Assembly: GCA_009781755.1 (NCBI GenBank)
Contig: WQVD01000005.1
Span: forward strand, 26,331 to 90,330
DNA length: 64,000 nucleotides
Direction: 5' to 3'
Origin: Defluviitaleaceae bacterium
GTDB taxonomy: Bacteria; Bacillota; Clostridia; Lachnospirales; WQUN01
Shown here: positions 20,615 through 30,462 of the stretch, piece by piece
How positions within the stretch are numbered: position 1 is the stretch's first letter
Layout: the number at the start of each line of letters is the position of its first letter
Made by a program: the position numbers and the translations under genes
The notes under the pieces: model-generated
What the model was told of the DNA's origin: nothing
Databases searched by the model: none
What the model saw: only the letters and a program-made list of their open reading frames with translations

Positions 20615-21499
20615 GTGAAGACATTGGCCAAATACAAACATAGCTACATATTAATGGCACCGTTTTTGCTGTTGTTCTTTCTGTTCAACTTGCTTCCGGT
20701 ACTTATTTCTATGCTGGCGAGTTTTACGGATTTTAATATGCTTCAATGGCCGAGCTTCGTCGGGCTCGAAAACTACGCCCGTTTATTCTTGGAAGACGAT
20801 GTATTTATCGTGGCACTCACCAATACGATGATTTTCGCGGTTGTCACCGGGCCCATCAGTTACCTTTTATGCTTTACCTTCGCGTGGATTATTAATGAAT
20901 TGTCGCCCAAGCTGCGCGCGTTTATGACGGTGATATTCTACGCGCCGTCCATTGCGGGCGGGGTGGTTTTCTTCGTTTGGTTATATATTTTCAGCGGTGA
21001 CCGCTACGGGTTGCTTAACGGGATTTTGCTCAACTTGAATTTCATCACCGAAGAAATCAACTGGCTGCGCGACGTTGATTACATCATGCCCATTTTGATT
21101 CTCGTTCAATTGTGGATGAGTTTGGGTACGGGTTTCCTTGCGTTTATCGCCGGTTTGCAAACGGTTGACCGCACCTTGTATGAGGCCGGTGCCGTAGACG
21201 GCATCCGCAATCGTTGGCAGGAGCTTTGGTTTATCACCCTCCCCAGTATGAAGCCGCAACTCATGTTTGGCGCGGTAATTCAAATTACGGGTTCATTTGC
21301 GGTGGCGGGTATTAGCATCCACTTGGCAGGGTTCCCATCCACCAATGATGCGGGTGCCACGGTGGTTACGCATCTTATGGACTTCGGCACGTTCCGTTTT
21401 GAAATGGGTTACGCATCCGCCATTGCCACAGTACTTTTCTTGATGATGGTGGGAACGAACAAGTTAGTCCAAAAAATGCTGGGAAAGGTGGGTGAATAG
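20615..21499 (+). CDS. Sugar ABC transporter permease (MalF/UgpA type)
   Basis: A 294-residue integral membrane protein with about six transmembrane helices. It contains the EAA loop typical of binding-protein-dependent permeases, YEAGAVDGIRNRWQELWFITLP around residues 189-210, which contacts the ATPase. The start is GTG at 20615 after AAGGAG at 20601-20606. It pairs with the next gene, from which it is separated by 2 nt. No ATP-binding subunit is encoded in the window, so a shared MsmX-like ATPase elsewhere in the genome is expected. Confidence 0.93.
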   Translation: MKTLAKYKHSYILMAPFLLLFFLFNLLPVLISMLASFTDFNMLQWPSFVGLENYARLFLEDDVFIVALTNTMIFAVVTGPISYLLCFTFAWIINELSPKLRAFMTVIFYAPSIAGGVVFFVWLYIFSGDRYGLLNGILLNLNFITEEINWLRDVDYIMPILILVQLWMSLGTGFLAFIAGLQTVDRTLYEAGAVDGIRNRWQELWFITLPSMKPQLMFGAVIQITGSFAVAGISIHLAGFPSTNDAGATVVTHLMDFGTFRFEMGYASAIATVLFLMMVGTNKLVQKMLGKVGE

Positions 21500-21501
21500 C
21501 G

Positions 21502-22371
21502 ATGAAATGGTTGCGACGCCTTAAACCCGCCCGCCAAATAAACCGCTCCTTCGCCGGAAGCCTTGCCTTGTTTATGGTGCTGGCATTGGTGGGTGCGTTT
21601 ATGATCATGCCCATCGTGCTCATGGTTATGAATGCTTTCAAACCATTGGATGAGTTGTTCTATTTTCCGCCGCGCTTTTTTGTGCGAAACCCCACTTTAC
21701 GTAATTTCACCACCTTGTTCACGCTTATGTCAGAATCGTGGGTGCCTTTCTCGCGATATGTTTTCAACACGTTGTTTATCACGGGCGTGGGCATTTTTGG
21801 ACACGTAATACTGGCATCGGCGGCGGCATACCCGCTTGCGAAGCATAAAGTGCCGGGCAAGGCATTTATTTTCTCGATTATCGTTTTGTCGCTCATGTTT
21901 GCGCGTGAAGTCACCGCCGTGCCCAACTACATGATTATTACGGCACTGGGCGTGAACAACACGTATTGGGCGGTCATCATGCCCGCGTTTGCTATGTCGT
22001 TAGGTTTATATTTAATGAAGCAATTCATGGAGCAAATCCCCGACTCGCTTATCGAATCCGCACGTATCGACGGTGCCAACGAATATGTAACTTGGTGGAA
22101 AATCGTCATGCCCAACGTGCGCCCCGCATGGCTCACGCTAACCATCCTCATGTTCCAAGCATTATGGGGCGAAACAGGCGGCCAATTCTTGCGTGATGAA
22201 GCCATTAAACCCTTGAGCTTTGCCATGCAGCAAATCGCCATGGGGGGCGTTGCGCGGCAAGGCGCGTTCAGCGCAGTGAGCTTGCTCATGTTTGTCGTTC
22301 CTGTTGCGTTTTTCATCTTCACACAAAGCCATATCATCGAAACCATGGCCACATCCGGGATGAAGGAGTGA
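21502..22371 (+). CDS. Sugar ABC transporter permease (MalG type)
   Basis: A 289-residue inner-membrane permease with about six transmembrane segments. Its EAA loop reads LIESARIDGANEYVTWWKIVMP (about 189-210), characteristic of the second permease subunit of carbohydrate uptake family 1 transporters. It is 2 nt after its partner permease and 4 nt before the NHL-repeat gene, so the set is almost certainly co-transcribed. Together with the 938-residue binding protein it forms the first of two transporters in this module. Confidence 0.93.
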   Translation: MKWLRRLKPARQINRSFAGSLALFMVLALVGAFMIMPIVLMVMNAFKPLDELFYFPPRFFVRNPTLRNFTTLFTLMSESWVPFSRYVFNTLFITGVGIFGHVILASAAAYPLAKHKVPGKAFIFSIIVLSLMFAREVTAVPNYMIITALGVNNTYWAVIMPAFAMSLGLYLMKQFMEQIPDSLIESARIDGANEYVTWWKIVMPNVRPAWLTLTILMFQALWGETGGQFLRDEAIKPLSFAMQQIAMGGVARQGAFSAVSLLMFVVPVAFFIFTQSHIIETMATSGMKE

Positions 22372-22375
22372 GGAT

Positions 22376-23815
22376 ATGAAAAAATTCGTGCTTTTTTGTC
22401 TGATTTTTATATTCGCATTTCCGCTTTCGGTAAACGCGGTGCCTTACCGCGGCTTCACTTACAATTATTGGGGGGGGCCCATCCCCGCTCCGGTGGCTTA
22501 TGTGCCACTCAGTCATGTTAACGCAAGCGATATTTGCGCATCGCTGGGGTCATTTAACATGCCGCAGGATTTGCATGTAGATATCAACGGGAATATTTAT
22601 ATCGCCGACACGAGCAACCACCGTATTGTCATTTTTGACCGCCATTTGGAATTAATAAATGTGATTGATTCATTTTACATGCACGGTGCGTTACAAACCT
22701 TCAATTTCCCGCGTGGGGTGTTCGTAACCCGTGATTTGGATATTTACATCGCGGACACAGAAAACCGACGAATCGTGACACTCGACCAACAGGGCAACTT
22801 CTTGCGCGTTAACAACGGCCCGGAATTCGGCGAAATCGACGACCATTTTCAATTTTTCCCATTAAAGATCACGGTAGACAACGCAGGACGGCAATTTGTT
22901 ATCGTGCGCGGTGTGTTCGAAGGCATCATGCGATTTGACCCGCGCGGCAACTTCACGGGTTATTTCGGCACGATTCAAGTTTCGGTAAGCGCCATAGATT
23001 GGTTTTGGCGCTTAATCTCAACGGCAGAACAACGCGCACGCCAGCAATTGTTTATCCCAACGGAATTTACGGGCATGGATATTGATGAATACGGCTTTGT
23101 GTTTACCACCAACCTCGCCACCGGTGCAGGCGCAAAGGTGCAACGCCTAAACCCCGCCGGGGAAGATGTATTACACAATTTCACGGACATTGAAATCGTG
23201 GGGTCTGCGAATTATTCTGCGTTGGGCCAATTTAGCGGACCGTCACAATTTATTGATATCGTAGCACGGGGCAATGGCATGTACACCGCATTGGACCGCA
23301 ACCGTGGGCGACTTTACACCTACGACCGCGAAGGTAATCTTTTATATGTATTTGGCGGTACGGGTAATGTGTTGGGCATGCAGCGCATACCGACCGCGCT
23401 GGCAGTGCTGGACGATACCATTCTCGTTTTGGATGCGTTGCGCGGCGAAATCACTTTTTATGAACCGACAGAGTTGGGATGGTTAATCAATGAAGCCGTA
23501 GCGCTTTTGTACGACGGTGATGTAACCCGCGCAGTGGAAATGTGGCACCGCGTGCTAGAAATTGACGCAAACTTCCGCTTGGCACTGGTAGGCGTAGGCC
23601 GTGCATACTTAGCCGCCGGAGAAAATCGTTTGGCTATGAATTATTTGCGCCGCGGCATTGACGTAGAATATTTTTCCATCGCGTTCCGCCGTCATCGCAC
23701 AGAATTGATGCGTGACAATTTTTATTTGATATTTTTTGCTGTAGTCGGGTTGGCATTTATCAAACCCGCTGTATGGGTAGTTAAAAAAGTCAGGAAGAAG
23801 GTGCGACCCGCATGA
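22376..23815 (+). CDS. Secreted, membrane-anchored NHL-repeat/TPR protein
   Basis: A 479-residue protein with a signal peptide (MKKFVLFCLIFIFAFPLSVNA). A beta-propeller of NHL repeats follows at about 45-360 (GNIYIADTSNHRIVIFD, LDIYIADTENRRIVTLD and weaker copies such as GRLYTYDREGNLLYVFGG). A tetratricopeptide-like helical segment lies at about 370-430 (DGDVTRAVEMWHRVLEIDANFRLALVGVGRAY), and a C-terminal transmembrane helix with basic tail at about 445-479. The propeller would face outside. It sits inside a transporter operon, overlapping the next gene by 4 nt. A scaffold or sensor role beside the binding proteins is inferred; no enzymatic motif is seen. Confidence 0.85.
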   Translation: MKKFVLFCLIFIFAFPLSVNAVPYRGFTYNYWGGPIPAPVAYVPLSHVNASDICASLGSFNMPQDLHVDINGNIYIADTSNHRIVIFDRHLELINVIDSFYMHGALQTFNFPRGVFVTRDLDIYIADTENRRIVTLDQQGNFLRVNNGPEFGEIDDHFQFFPLKITVDNAGRQFVIVRGVFEGIMRFDPRGNFTGYFGTIQVSVSAIDWFWRLISTAEQRARQQLFIPTEFTGMDIDEYGFVFTTNLATGAGAKVQRLNPAGEDVLHNFTDIEIVGSANYSALGQFSGPSQFIDIVARGNGMYTALDRNRGRLYTYDREGNLLYVFGGTGNVLGMQRIPTALAVLDDTILVLDALRGEITFYEPTELGWLINEAVALLYDGDVTRAVEMWHRVLEIDANFRLALVGVGRAYLAAGENRLAMNYLRRGIDVEYFSIAFRRHRTELMRDNFYLIFFAVVGLAFIKPAVWVVKKVRKKVRPA

Positions 23816-24435
23816 AGAAATTAAAAGAGCAGATCGCGCTTCCTTTGTATATTATGCGCCACCCATTTGATGGCTTTTATCGCATGAAGCACATGAACGA
23901 AGGCAAAATGAGTACGGCATTTATTTTATTTTTCTTGTTTTGGATATCATTCGTGTTTATGCAGCAATACGGCAGCATTACCGTAAGCACATCGCATCCG
24001 CAAATGCATAATTCCATCCGCGACGGCGCTTCTATTTTTGCCATCCTTGTGTTGTGGAGTTTGAGCAATTGGGCGGTTACCTCCCTAACCGACGGCGAAG
24101 GGAAATTTAAAGAAATTTTCATGGGCAATTGCTATGCATTTACGCCATTAATATTAACGTTGCTACCGATGACGCTGGCCAGCCATTTGATGACCGACAC
24201 GGAAAGCGCGTTCTTTTTTATCGTGATTACGGCGGCGGTGATTTATTTTATCTTTTTGGCTTATGTCGCCATGGTGTCTGTACAAAATTATGGTGCAGGC
24301 AAAGCATTGGGCACTATATTTTTAACAATTTTTGCCATGCTTATCATTGTATTTCTGGGAACCGTCCTAATGGTTTTGTTGCAGCAGATGTATAACTTTG
24401 CCGTTAACATCTATACGGAATTGGCTTTTAGGTAG
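23812..24435 (+). CDS. YIP1-family membrane protein
   Basis: A 207-residue protein with about five hydrophobic helices. It has the N-terminal PFDGFYRMKHMNEGKM motif typical of bacterial YIP1-family proteins. The ATG overlaps the NHL gene stop by 4 nt. The molecular function of bacterial YIP1 proteins is not known. Repeated placement between NHL and DUF5696 genes in sugar transporter operons of Gram-positive bacteria suggests it is a membrane partner of those proteins. That statement is from memory of such loci and should be treated as moderate. Confidence 0.78.
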   Translation: MKKLKEQIALPLYIMRHPFDGFYRMKHMNEGKMSTAFILFFLFWISFVFMQQYGSITVSTSHPQMHNSIRDGASIFAILVLWSLSNWAVTSLTDGEGKFKEIFMGNCYAFTPLILTLLPMTLASHLMTDTESAFFFIVITAAVIYFIFLAYVAMVSVQNYGAGKALGTIFLTIFAMLIIVFLGTVLMVLLQQMYNFAVNIYTELAFR

Positions 24436-24445
24436 GGGGGCATAT

Positions 24446-27022
24446 ATGAAAAGACGATTGAAAAAAGCGTTGCCGTTGATATGCTTCTTCGCGTTGGTTG
24501 TGGTTACGGTTGTTGGGGTTATTCTTTACAACCGCGGCGGGCGTTATTATAACTTTCATTACTTGTGGCCCTCCGCATCAAATGTGCAAACAACCCCATT
24601 GCAAATTATCGACCGCGCCGACGTAGCCGGCATGGTTGCCGTATACGAAACGGCCCATTTGGTTTTGTATGTTGATATAGAAGGCAGCGGCAGCTTTGCC
24701 GTGTATGATAAACGCAACGCATTTGTTTGGCATTCCAACCCGTTGTTCGCAGGTGATGATGCGCTGGCGTTGGCGCATGAGCAAAATATCATGCAATCTG
24801 TTTTAGGGTTTCATTATTTTAACGAAACACGCATCCCCCTTACTTATTGGTCACACCGCGACAGTGCCGCATTTGACCAGGTGGTGTTTTTGTCGATTCC
24901 CGGTGGTGTACGCATGGAGTTGACTTTGGGCACCACGGATTTGGGTATTCGCGGCGTACCTACCACAATCTATAGCGACCGCCTCGAAGAACGCATTATG
25001 GTCCATCTTGATGCGGATGACCGCATTGCACTCAGGCGACATTTTTCACGATTGCGTCAAATGCCCGGTTTTTTACGGCTCAACCCCAGTGCAATAAACG
25101 CCCCGGCTTCGCGCAATGAGATTATCCGCATGTTTGCCATCGCGGGTTATACGCTCGAGGATTTGATCTATGACAACGAACTCGCCGGCATAGAAACAGA
25201 TATCAGTCTTGATGTATTCCGTATGTTCATCGATTTTACGCTGGATGGCGACACCATGACCGTCAACATTCCCTTGTCGGAAATTAACCCTGAGCGTGAA
25301 GAAAATTTGTTGCGTGGCTTAGAGTTGATGCGTTATTTCGGCGCGGGCGGCATAGATGAAGAAGGATACATCTTTGTGCCCAGCGGCAGTGGCGCACTCA
25401 TCGAATTTAATAACGGTAAAACCGCGCACGAAGCATTTACCGGGCGTGTGTACGGACTTGACCCAATGGGTGCGCGTGTAGTCGCGCAGCAAACAAACCC
25501 CATCCGTATGCCCGTATTCGGCATTGCACGAGATGGTGCTGCCGTGCTGGCAAATGTCATAAACGGTAGTGCGCTTACTACCATTCACGCGGATGTATCC
25601 GGGCGTTTAAGTTCATTTAACACCGCTTGGTTTAATTTCAATTTGCGTGAAAGCGACACCATCACCGTAAACTTGTTGGACGAAAACAGCAATATGCGCA
25701 TATTGCAACAACAAATATATGAAGGCGACATAACCGTACAATACATCTTCCTTGCGGGGGATGATGCCGACGTGAACGGAATGGCATCGGCATATCGAAG
25801 GCATTTGATCGATACAAATGTATTATCACCGCTTACTGTTGCGGGCGATATTCCCTTTTACTTATCTATATTGGGCGCAGTGGAGCGCCGCGAATTTATT
25901 GTAGGTGTGCCGTATAACGCCACCGTTGTCATGACGACTTACAACCAAGCTGCCGACATCATCGAAAGATTAAACACAAGCGGTATCAGCAATATCCAAA
26001 TGCAATGGATGGGTTGGTTCAACCGTGGTGCCAACCATGATTTGGCTACCAATGTAAATCCCCTGCGGCGTTTGGGTTCGACCGCCGAACGCGATAATCT
26101 CATCGCCTTATTGGAACAAGGCGGCGGCGGATTTTATCCGGCGGTGCGCTTCCAGTCTATCAGGCGCGACTCCCGCGGACTCAATACCACAAGGGAAGTT
26201 GCACAGGATATGCAAGGGTTTGTGGGTGTGTTTACGACCTTTTCCCGTGAATTGCTTAGTATGCGCACAACCATGTTTCGTTCGGATGTGTATTTGATTA
26301 TCCATCCGGCGGTGCTTCCTTATCATATAGATGCATTTATTCCTGCATTTCGCAGGACAGGGTTGGGGTCTATCGCACTTGAAGACTTGGGTGACATGGT
26401 TTCGCAAAGCCTGCACCGCCGCAATCCCATTGACCGCGAAAGCGCTCGTTTAATCGCCGCCGAGCAAATCCGCCGTATGTATGACGAAATGGGCCCCATG
26501 ATGGTGGTAGGCGGCAACGATTATTCGCTGTTTTCGGCGAGTCATTTGTTGGATGTGCCTACCCAAGCGGATCGTTTTCTTATTCTTGACCACAGCGTGC
26601 CGTTTATGCAAATGGTTTTGCGTGGTTATGTGGAATATACCGGCCCGGCCATTAACGCGTTTGATGTCATTGATAATGATTTGATTTTCTTGCACATGTT
26701 GGCATCCGGCACGGCACCCCATTTCTTGTGGACACACGAACCGATGGAAACCATGTCGTTCACACAATATATGCAACTGTATTCCACGCATTACGAAGTA
26801 TGGATAGAGGACGCCATCACAATGTATCGCGCATTCAATGAGGTGTTCGCCGGTATGAGAACCGCGCCCATTACGCGGTTTGAAATACATGGCCCAAATG
26901 TGAGCATGACGGAGTTTGGCGGAAGCTTGCGCGTGTATGTCAACACCGGCCTGCTGCCTGCCACCATTGGTGATGTAACCGTAGCACCCATGGACTTTTA
27001 CGTTGTGAGGACGGGCGCATGA
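24446..27022 (+). CDS. Large membrane-anchored DUF5696-like protein
   Basis: An 858-residue protein. The ATG at 24446 follows a run of six G at 24435-24440, giving MKRRLKKALPL and one N-terminal transmembrane helix (about 7-27) with the bulk outside. The N-terminal half is beta-rich (GSGSFAVYDKRNAFVWHSNP). The C-terminal half (about 490-790) has alternating strands and helices resembling a TIM barrel, for example NTSGISNIQMQWMGWFNRG and RTGLGSIALEDLGDM. It matches my recollection of DUF5696 proteins, which occur in this same operon arrangement. It may be a surface glycosidase or a sugar-binding scaffold; no catalytic pair could be assigned. It overlaps the next permease gene by 4 nt. Confidence 0.75.
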   Translation: MKRRLKKALPLICFFALVVVTVVGVILYNRGGRYYNFHYLWPSASNVQTTPLQIIDRADVAGMVAVYETAHLVLYVDIEGSGSFAVYDKRNAFVWHSNPLFAGDDALALAHEQNIMQSVLGFHYFNETRIPLTYWSHRDSAAFDQVVFLSIPGGVRMELTLGTTDLGIRGVPTTIYSDRLEERIMVHLDADDRIALRRHFSRLRQMPGFLRLNPSAINAPASRNEIIRMFAIAGYTLEDLIYDNELAGIETDISLDVFRMFIDFTLDGDTMTVNIPLSEINPEREENLLRGLELMRYFGAGGIDEEGYIFVPSGSGALIEFNNGKTAHEAFTGRVYGLDPMGARVVAQQTNPIRMPVFGIARDGAAVLANVINGSALTTIHADVSGRLSSFNTAWFNFNLRESDTITVNLLDENSNMRILQQQIYEGDITVQYIFLAGDDADVNGMASAYRRHLIDTNVLSPLTVAGDIPFYLSILGAVERREFIVGVPYNATVVMTTYNQAADIIERLNTSGISNIQMQWMGWFNRGANHDLATNVNPLRRLGSTAERDNLIALLEQGGGGFYPAVRFQSIRRDSRGLNTTREVAQDMQGFVGVFTTFSRELLSMRTTMFRSDVYLIIHPAVLPYHIDAFIPAFRRTGLGSIALEDLGDMVSQSLHRRNPIDRESARLIAAEQIRRMYDEMGPMMVVGGNDYSLFSASHLLDVPTQADRFLILDHSVPFMQMVLRGYVEYTGPAINAFDVIDNDLIFLHMLASGTAPHFLWTHEPMETMSFTQYMQLYSTHYEVWIEDAITMYRAFNEVFAGMRTAPITRFEIHGPNVSMTEFGGSLRVYVNTGLLPATIGDVTVAPMDFYVVRTGA

Positions 27023-27927
27023 AAAAATTACAAATGAAAATGCACCACAAAAAAATGATGATAGGTTACATTTTCATCGCGCCGTGGCTCGTGGGGATGA
27101 TCATTTTCTTTGCATACAATTTGTTCCGCAGTGCGCAGTTCAGCTTAAACCATGTTGATTTGGCGGTGGCGGAGCGTTTTGAATTGAATTATGTAGGCAT
27201 GGACAACTTTAATTTCGCATTCAGGGAGCACGCCACATTTCTGCGCGTCTTGACGGAGTCCATCACAGAAACGTTAATTGCCGTGCCGTTAATTATCTTT
27301 TTCAGCTTGTTTGTGGCGATGTTGATTAACCGGAAATTCGCGCTGCGGGGATTTGTACGCGCGATATTCTTTTTGCCGGTCATTATGGCTTCCCCGGCGA
27401 TCAACTCGGCGCTTGATGGTGCGGCGCGTGCCATTGCGGGCGGCGTAACATCCATGGCACCCGATATGGCAGGAGCAGCGGCGGGCATTAATACAATGGC
27501 TTTGTTAGTAATGCTTACGGATTTCGGCTTGCCGTTACAAGTAGCGAATTATATTGCGGATGCGATTGCGCAGTTATTTATCATCATCCGCGCATCCGGC
27601 GTGCAGATTATTATTTTCCTTGCGGCATTGCAATCCGTGCCGTCGTCCATGTACGAAGTAGCAAAAATCGAAGGCGCTACGGCATATGAAACGTTTTGGA
27701 AGGTGACTTTCCCATTGGTGAGTCCGCTGGTTTTGACCAATGTGGTGTATACAATCATCGATGGGTTCTCGCGGACAGAAGTGGTTGAACTGGCGCACGA
27801 AACGGCGTTTTTCAGAATGAATTTTGGGTTATCGGCGGCCATGTCGTTGTCAAGTTCACTTGCGATTAGTGTTGTGCTTGTTGTGATTGGGTATTTTGTT
27901 TCAAAGAAGGTGTTCTACCATGTTTAA
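27019..27927 (+). CDS. Sugar ABC transporter permease (MalF type), second transporter
   Basis: A 302-residue permease with six predicted transmembrane helices. The EAA loop YEVAKIEGATAYETFWKVTFP lies around residues 213-233. A roughly 40-residue Ala/Gly/Met-rich insertion between helices (about 132-165, GAARAIAGGVTSMAPDMAGAA) is unusual for the family and may be an extracytoplasmic loop. It starts within the DUF5696-like gene (ATGA) and its 3' end overlaps the next permease start by 8 nt. Confidence 0.92.
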   Translation: MKKLQMKMHHKKMMIGYIFIAPWLVGMIIFFAYNLFRSAQFSLNHVDLAVAERFELNYVGMDNFNFAFREHATFLRVLTESITETLIAVPLIIFFSLFVAMLINRKFALRGFVRAIFFLPVIMASPAINSALDGAARAIAGGVTSMAPDMAGAAAGINTMALLVMLTDFGLPLQVANYIADAIAQLFIIIRASGVQIIIFLAALQSVPSSMYEVAKIEGATAYETFWKVTFPLVSPLVLTNVVYTIIDGFSRTEVVELAHETAFFRMNFGLSAAMSLSSSLAISVVLVVIGYFVSKKVFYHV

Positions 27928-28849
27928 AGGGGTCCGGGTAAAGAATAACACGGCAAAAATGGCGAACACCCTGCGCGAACTGGGGCTTAGTTTGGGTCGC
28001 GGCATTATCTTGGCGGGCATCATGTTTGTTATTTTGACGCCCCTCATCAGTATTATTTCCGACGCGTTTATGGACGAAGTTGATGTCTTTAACCCATTAA
28101 TATTCTTGATCCCGGAAACGTTTACGTTGGAGAACTTCCGCATGGCGTTTACGCATTTGAACTATGTATCTACGCTTGGTACGACAATGGGCTTGGCGCT
28201 GTCTGCCATGGTATTGCAGGTGCTTGCGTGCTCATTGACGGGGTATGGTTTTGCACGGTTTGACTTCCCGGGCAAGAATGTTCTTTTCGGTGTGGTAATT
28301 CTATCCATCGTCGTGCCGGTACAGAGTTATATGGTTAGTTTGTTTACGCAGTTTCGTTTTTTTGGCGCGTTTGGGTGGGAAACAAATTTGTTGAACACCT
28401 TTGGGCCGGTGTTAATCATGTCCTCGCTTGGCATGGGGTTGCGGAGCGGTTTGTTCATTTATATATTCCGGCAGTTTTTTAAAGGACTGCCTAAGGATTT
28501 AGAGGAAGCCGCGTTGATTGATGGTGCGGGATGGTTGCGCACGTATGTCAGCATCATGCTTCCCAACGCCGCATCGGCCATTATTACCGTAAGCGTGTTT
28601 TCATTCGTGTGGCAATACAACGACACCTTTTTCGCCTCCATGTTCATGCAACAATTAAACCTGATGCCCGTGCGGCTTGTTTCGTTACCCGGATTCTTGC
28701 AACACGGTGTCAGCATCGGTTCCAGTGCTTTTGTTACCTTGGTGGTAAGTGCGGCGGTTCTGTTGGCTATCGCACCGGTTATTATCCTTTATTTTGGGAT
28801 ACAACGATTTTTTATGGAAGGAGTGGAGAGAAGCGGTATTGTAGGCTAG
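27920..28849 (+). CDS. Sugar ABC transporter permease (MalG type), second transporter
   Basis: A 309-residue permease; the ATG at 27920 is preceded by AAAGAAGG at 27903-27910 and overlaps the previous gene by 8 nt. About six transmembrane segments are seen, with an EAA loop LEEAALIDGAGWLRTYVSIMLP around residues 194-215. It pairs with the permease at 27019 and the lipoprotein at 28902 to make the second importer of the module. Confidence 0.92.
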   Translation: MFKGVRVKNNTAKMANTLRELGLSLGRGIILAGIMFVILTPLISIISDAFMDEVDVFNPLIFLIPETFTLENFRMAFTHLNYVSTLGTTMGLALSAMVLQVLACSLTGYGFARFDFPGKNVLFGVVILSIVVPVQSYMVSLFTQFRFFGAFGWETNLLNTFGPVLIMSSLGMGLRSGLFIYIFRQFFKGLPKDLEEAALIDGAGWLRTYVSIMLPNAASAIITVSVFSFVWQYNDTFFASMFMQQLNLMPVRLVSLPGFLQHGVSIGSSAFVTLVVSAAVLLAIAPVIILYFGIQRFFMEGVERSGIVG

Positions 28850-28901
28850 GCAATCATCACAGAGGGAAGTACATTTTTAACATATATAAGGAGGATTCGT
28901 A

Positions 28902-30389
28902 ATGAATCGCATCAGAATCGGTTTTATCGCAGCCCTGTTGGTTATGGCATTGGCTTTCCTTGCGGCATGTGGCGGCAACGACAATGACACGCCCCCGCAA
29001 GACGACCCCCCGGCAACCACGACCGATGCACCCGCACCCCCCCCGACGGAAAACAACCAACAAAACGCAAACAACAATGAAGAAACACCCCCGGTATCCG
29101 GAACGGAATTCGCCCCGCGCGAATTTGTGTGGGTAACTTGGATGCCCGACCACCAAACACATGATCCGGACCCCACCATCGCAGACCCCGATTATCTCGA
29201 TCAGCGCTGGATCAACTTGCAACGTATCTACGAAGAATTCGGCTGGAGCATCCGCTACGAAATCATTAGTTATGAAGAAATATTCCCCGCGTTTGTTGCC
29301 AGCGTAATGGCAGGCACGCCGCTGGGCGACATCGTTGAATTGCCGACGACGGCATTGTTGGTAGCCGCGCAAATGGGCTTACTTCAAGCAGTCGAAGATT
29401 TTGCACCCCCGGGCGCTGATATTTGGCAAGACGATATGTGGGTACGCCCCGGCACCTTCTTTGGCGGGAATCATTATGCAGTGGCATCCCGCAGACTCAA
29501 TACAGAAAACACGGTATTCGCTTATCGTCAAGATTTGATTCAAGCTGCCGGTCTTGAGCTTCCCTCCGTGCTTTATGAAAGAGGCGAATGGACTTGGGAT
29601 GTATTCCTTGATTATTTGCGTGCAACCACCATTATCGGCCCGGATGGCAATGTAGTGCAGTACGGTTTGCGCGGCACCCCCCGTCACTTGATGCCGTTAA
29701 TCGTTGCTTCCAACGACGGACACTTTATTACACCTGAACTCACCAGTGGCTTCCATTTGCCGGAAACAGTTCGCGCATTCGAATTCCTACATCAAATTTA
29801 CCAAACCGAAGGTTTGGGTCACCCCCCTGTAAACGATTGGTATGACCACATCGGTGAAGGCGAAATTGACGCTGCCTTCTTCGTAGCCGAAATGTGGGCA
29901 TTGGGTGATTGGACGCCCCGCGGCCAACACATTGGCGTGCGTGGCGGTGTGCCCTTCCCCATCGGACCCAACAACACAAGCGGCAATCTTTCCATGAGTA
30001 GAATATTGGCCGGCCCCGCTATTCCGCGCGGCGTAGAAAATCCTTATGAAGTGTACCGTATGCTTACCGAAATGCGTCACTCCTTCCGTTATTTCTCGGA
30101 AGAAGCGTATGAAAGCCCCATCGGTGAAGCCACCAACGCGCAATACCAAAACGCAACCCGTGAAGGCTGGGTACACACCATGTTTGCCTCCGGCGAAGAC
30201 GCAGATCGCGTGCTGGCGGCCATGAACGGCTTGGATACATTCGACGTTGGCACCAACATCGGCGAAATCCAAGACATCATAACCAGCATTGGCATTCAAA
30301 TTATGGAAGGCAATGGTATGCCTGCGCAACTTTTGGAAGCATACCGTCAGCAACTCGAAGACATCATCGACACGTTCTTCGGCAATTAA
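28902..30389 (+). CDS. Extracellular solute-binding lipoprotein
   Basis: A 495-residue sugar-binding lipoprotein. The signal peptide ends in the lipobox LAAC with C23 as the lipidated residue. A low-complexity linker rich in Pro, Thr, Asn and Asp spans about 24-66, typical of Gram-positive surface lipoproteins. The family 1 solute-binding fold follows. It is preceded by AAGGAGG and is the last gene of the double-transporter module. Its ligand may differ from that of the 938-residue binding protein at the other end. A GC-rich hairpin lies just after the stop. Confidence 0.92.
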   Translation: MNRIRIGFIAALLVMALAFLAACGGNDNDTPPQDDPPATTTDAPAPPPTENNQQNANNNEETPPVSGTEFAPREFVWVTWMPDHQTHDPDPTIADPDYLDQRWINLQRIYEEFGWSIRYEIISYEEIFPAFVASVMAGTPLGDIVELPTTALLVAAQMGLLQAVEDFAPPGADIWQDDMWVRPGTFFGGNHYAVASRRLNTENTVFAYRQDLIQAAGLELPSVLYERGEWTWDVFLDYLRATTIIGPDGNVVQYGLRGTPRHLMPLIVASNDGHFITPELTSGFHLPETVRAFEFLHQIYQTEGLGHPPVNDWYDHIGEGEIDAAFFVAEMWALGDWTPRGQHIGVRGGVPFPIGPNNTSGNLSMSRILAGPAIPRGVENPYEVYRMLTEMRHSFRYFSEEAYESPIGEATNAQYQNATREGWVHTMFASGEDADRVLAAMNGLDTFDVGTNIGEIQDIITSIGIQIMEGNGMPAQLLEAYRQQLEDIIDTFFGN

Positions 30390-30404
30390 GTATTATCGGT
30401 TTTG

Positions 30405-30433
30405 GCGGGGATGGGCGTTATGCCTTTCCCCGC
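30405..30433 (+). terminator. GC-rich hairpin after the binding-protein gene
   Basis: GCGGGGA (30405-30411) pairs with TCCCCGC (30427-30433). An inner GGC/GCC pair closes a 5-nt loop, with a small internal loop between the stems. There is no clear T-run after it, so it may be an mRNA-stabilising or partly terminating structure that lowers expression of the downstream genes relative to the transporter. Confidence 0.4.
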
Positions 30434-30462
30434 TTACATACCCATTTTAAGGAGGAAATGAT

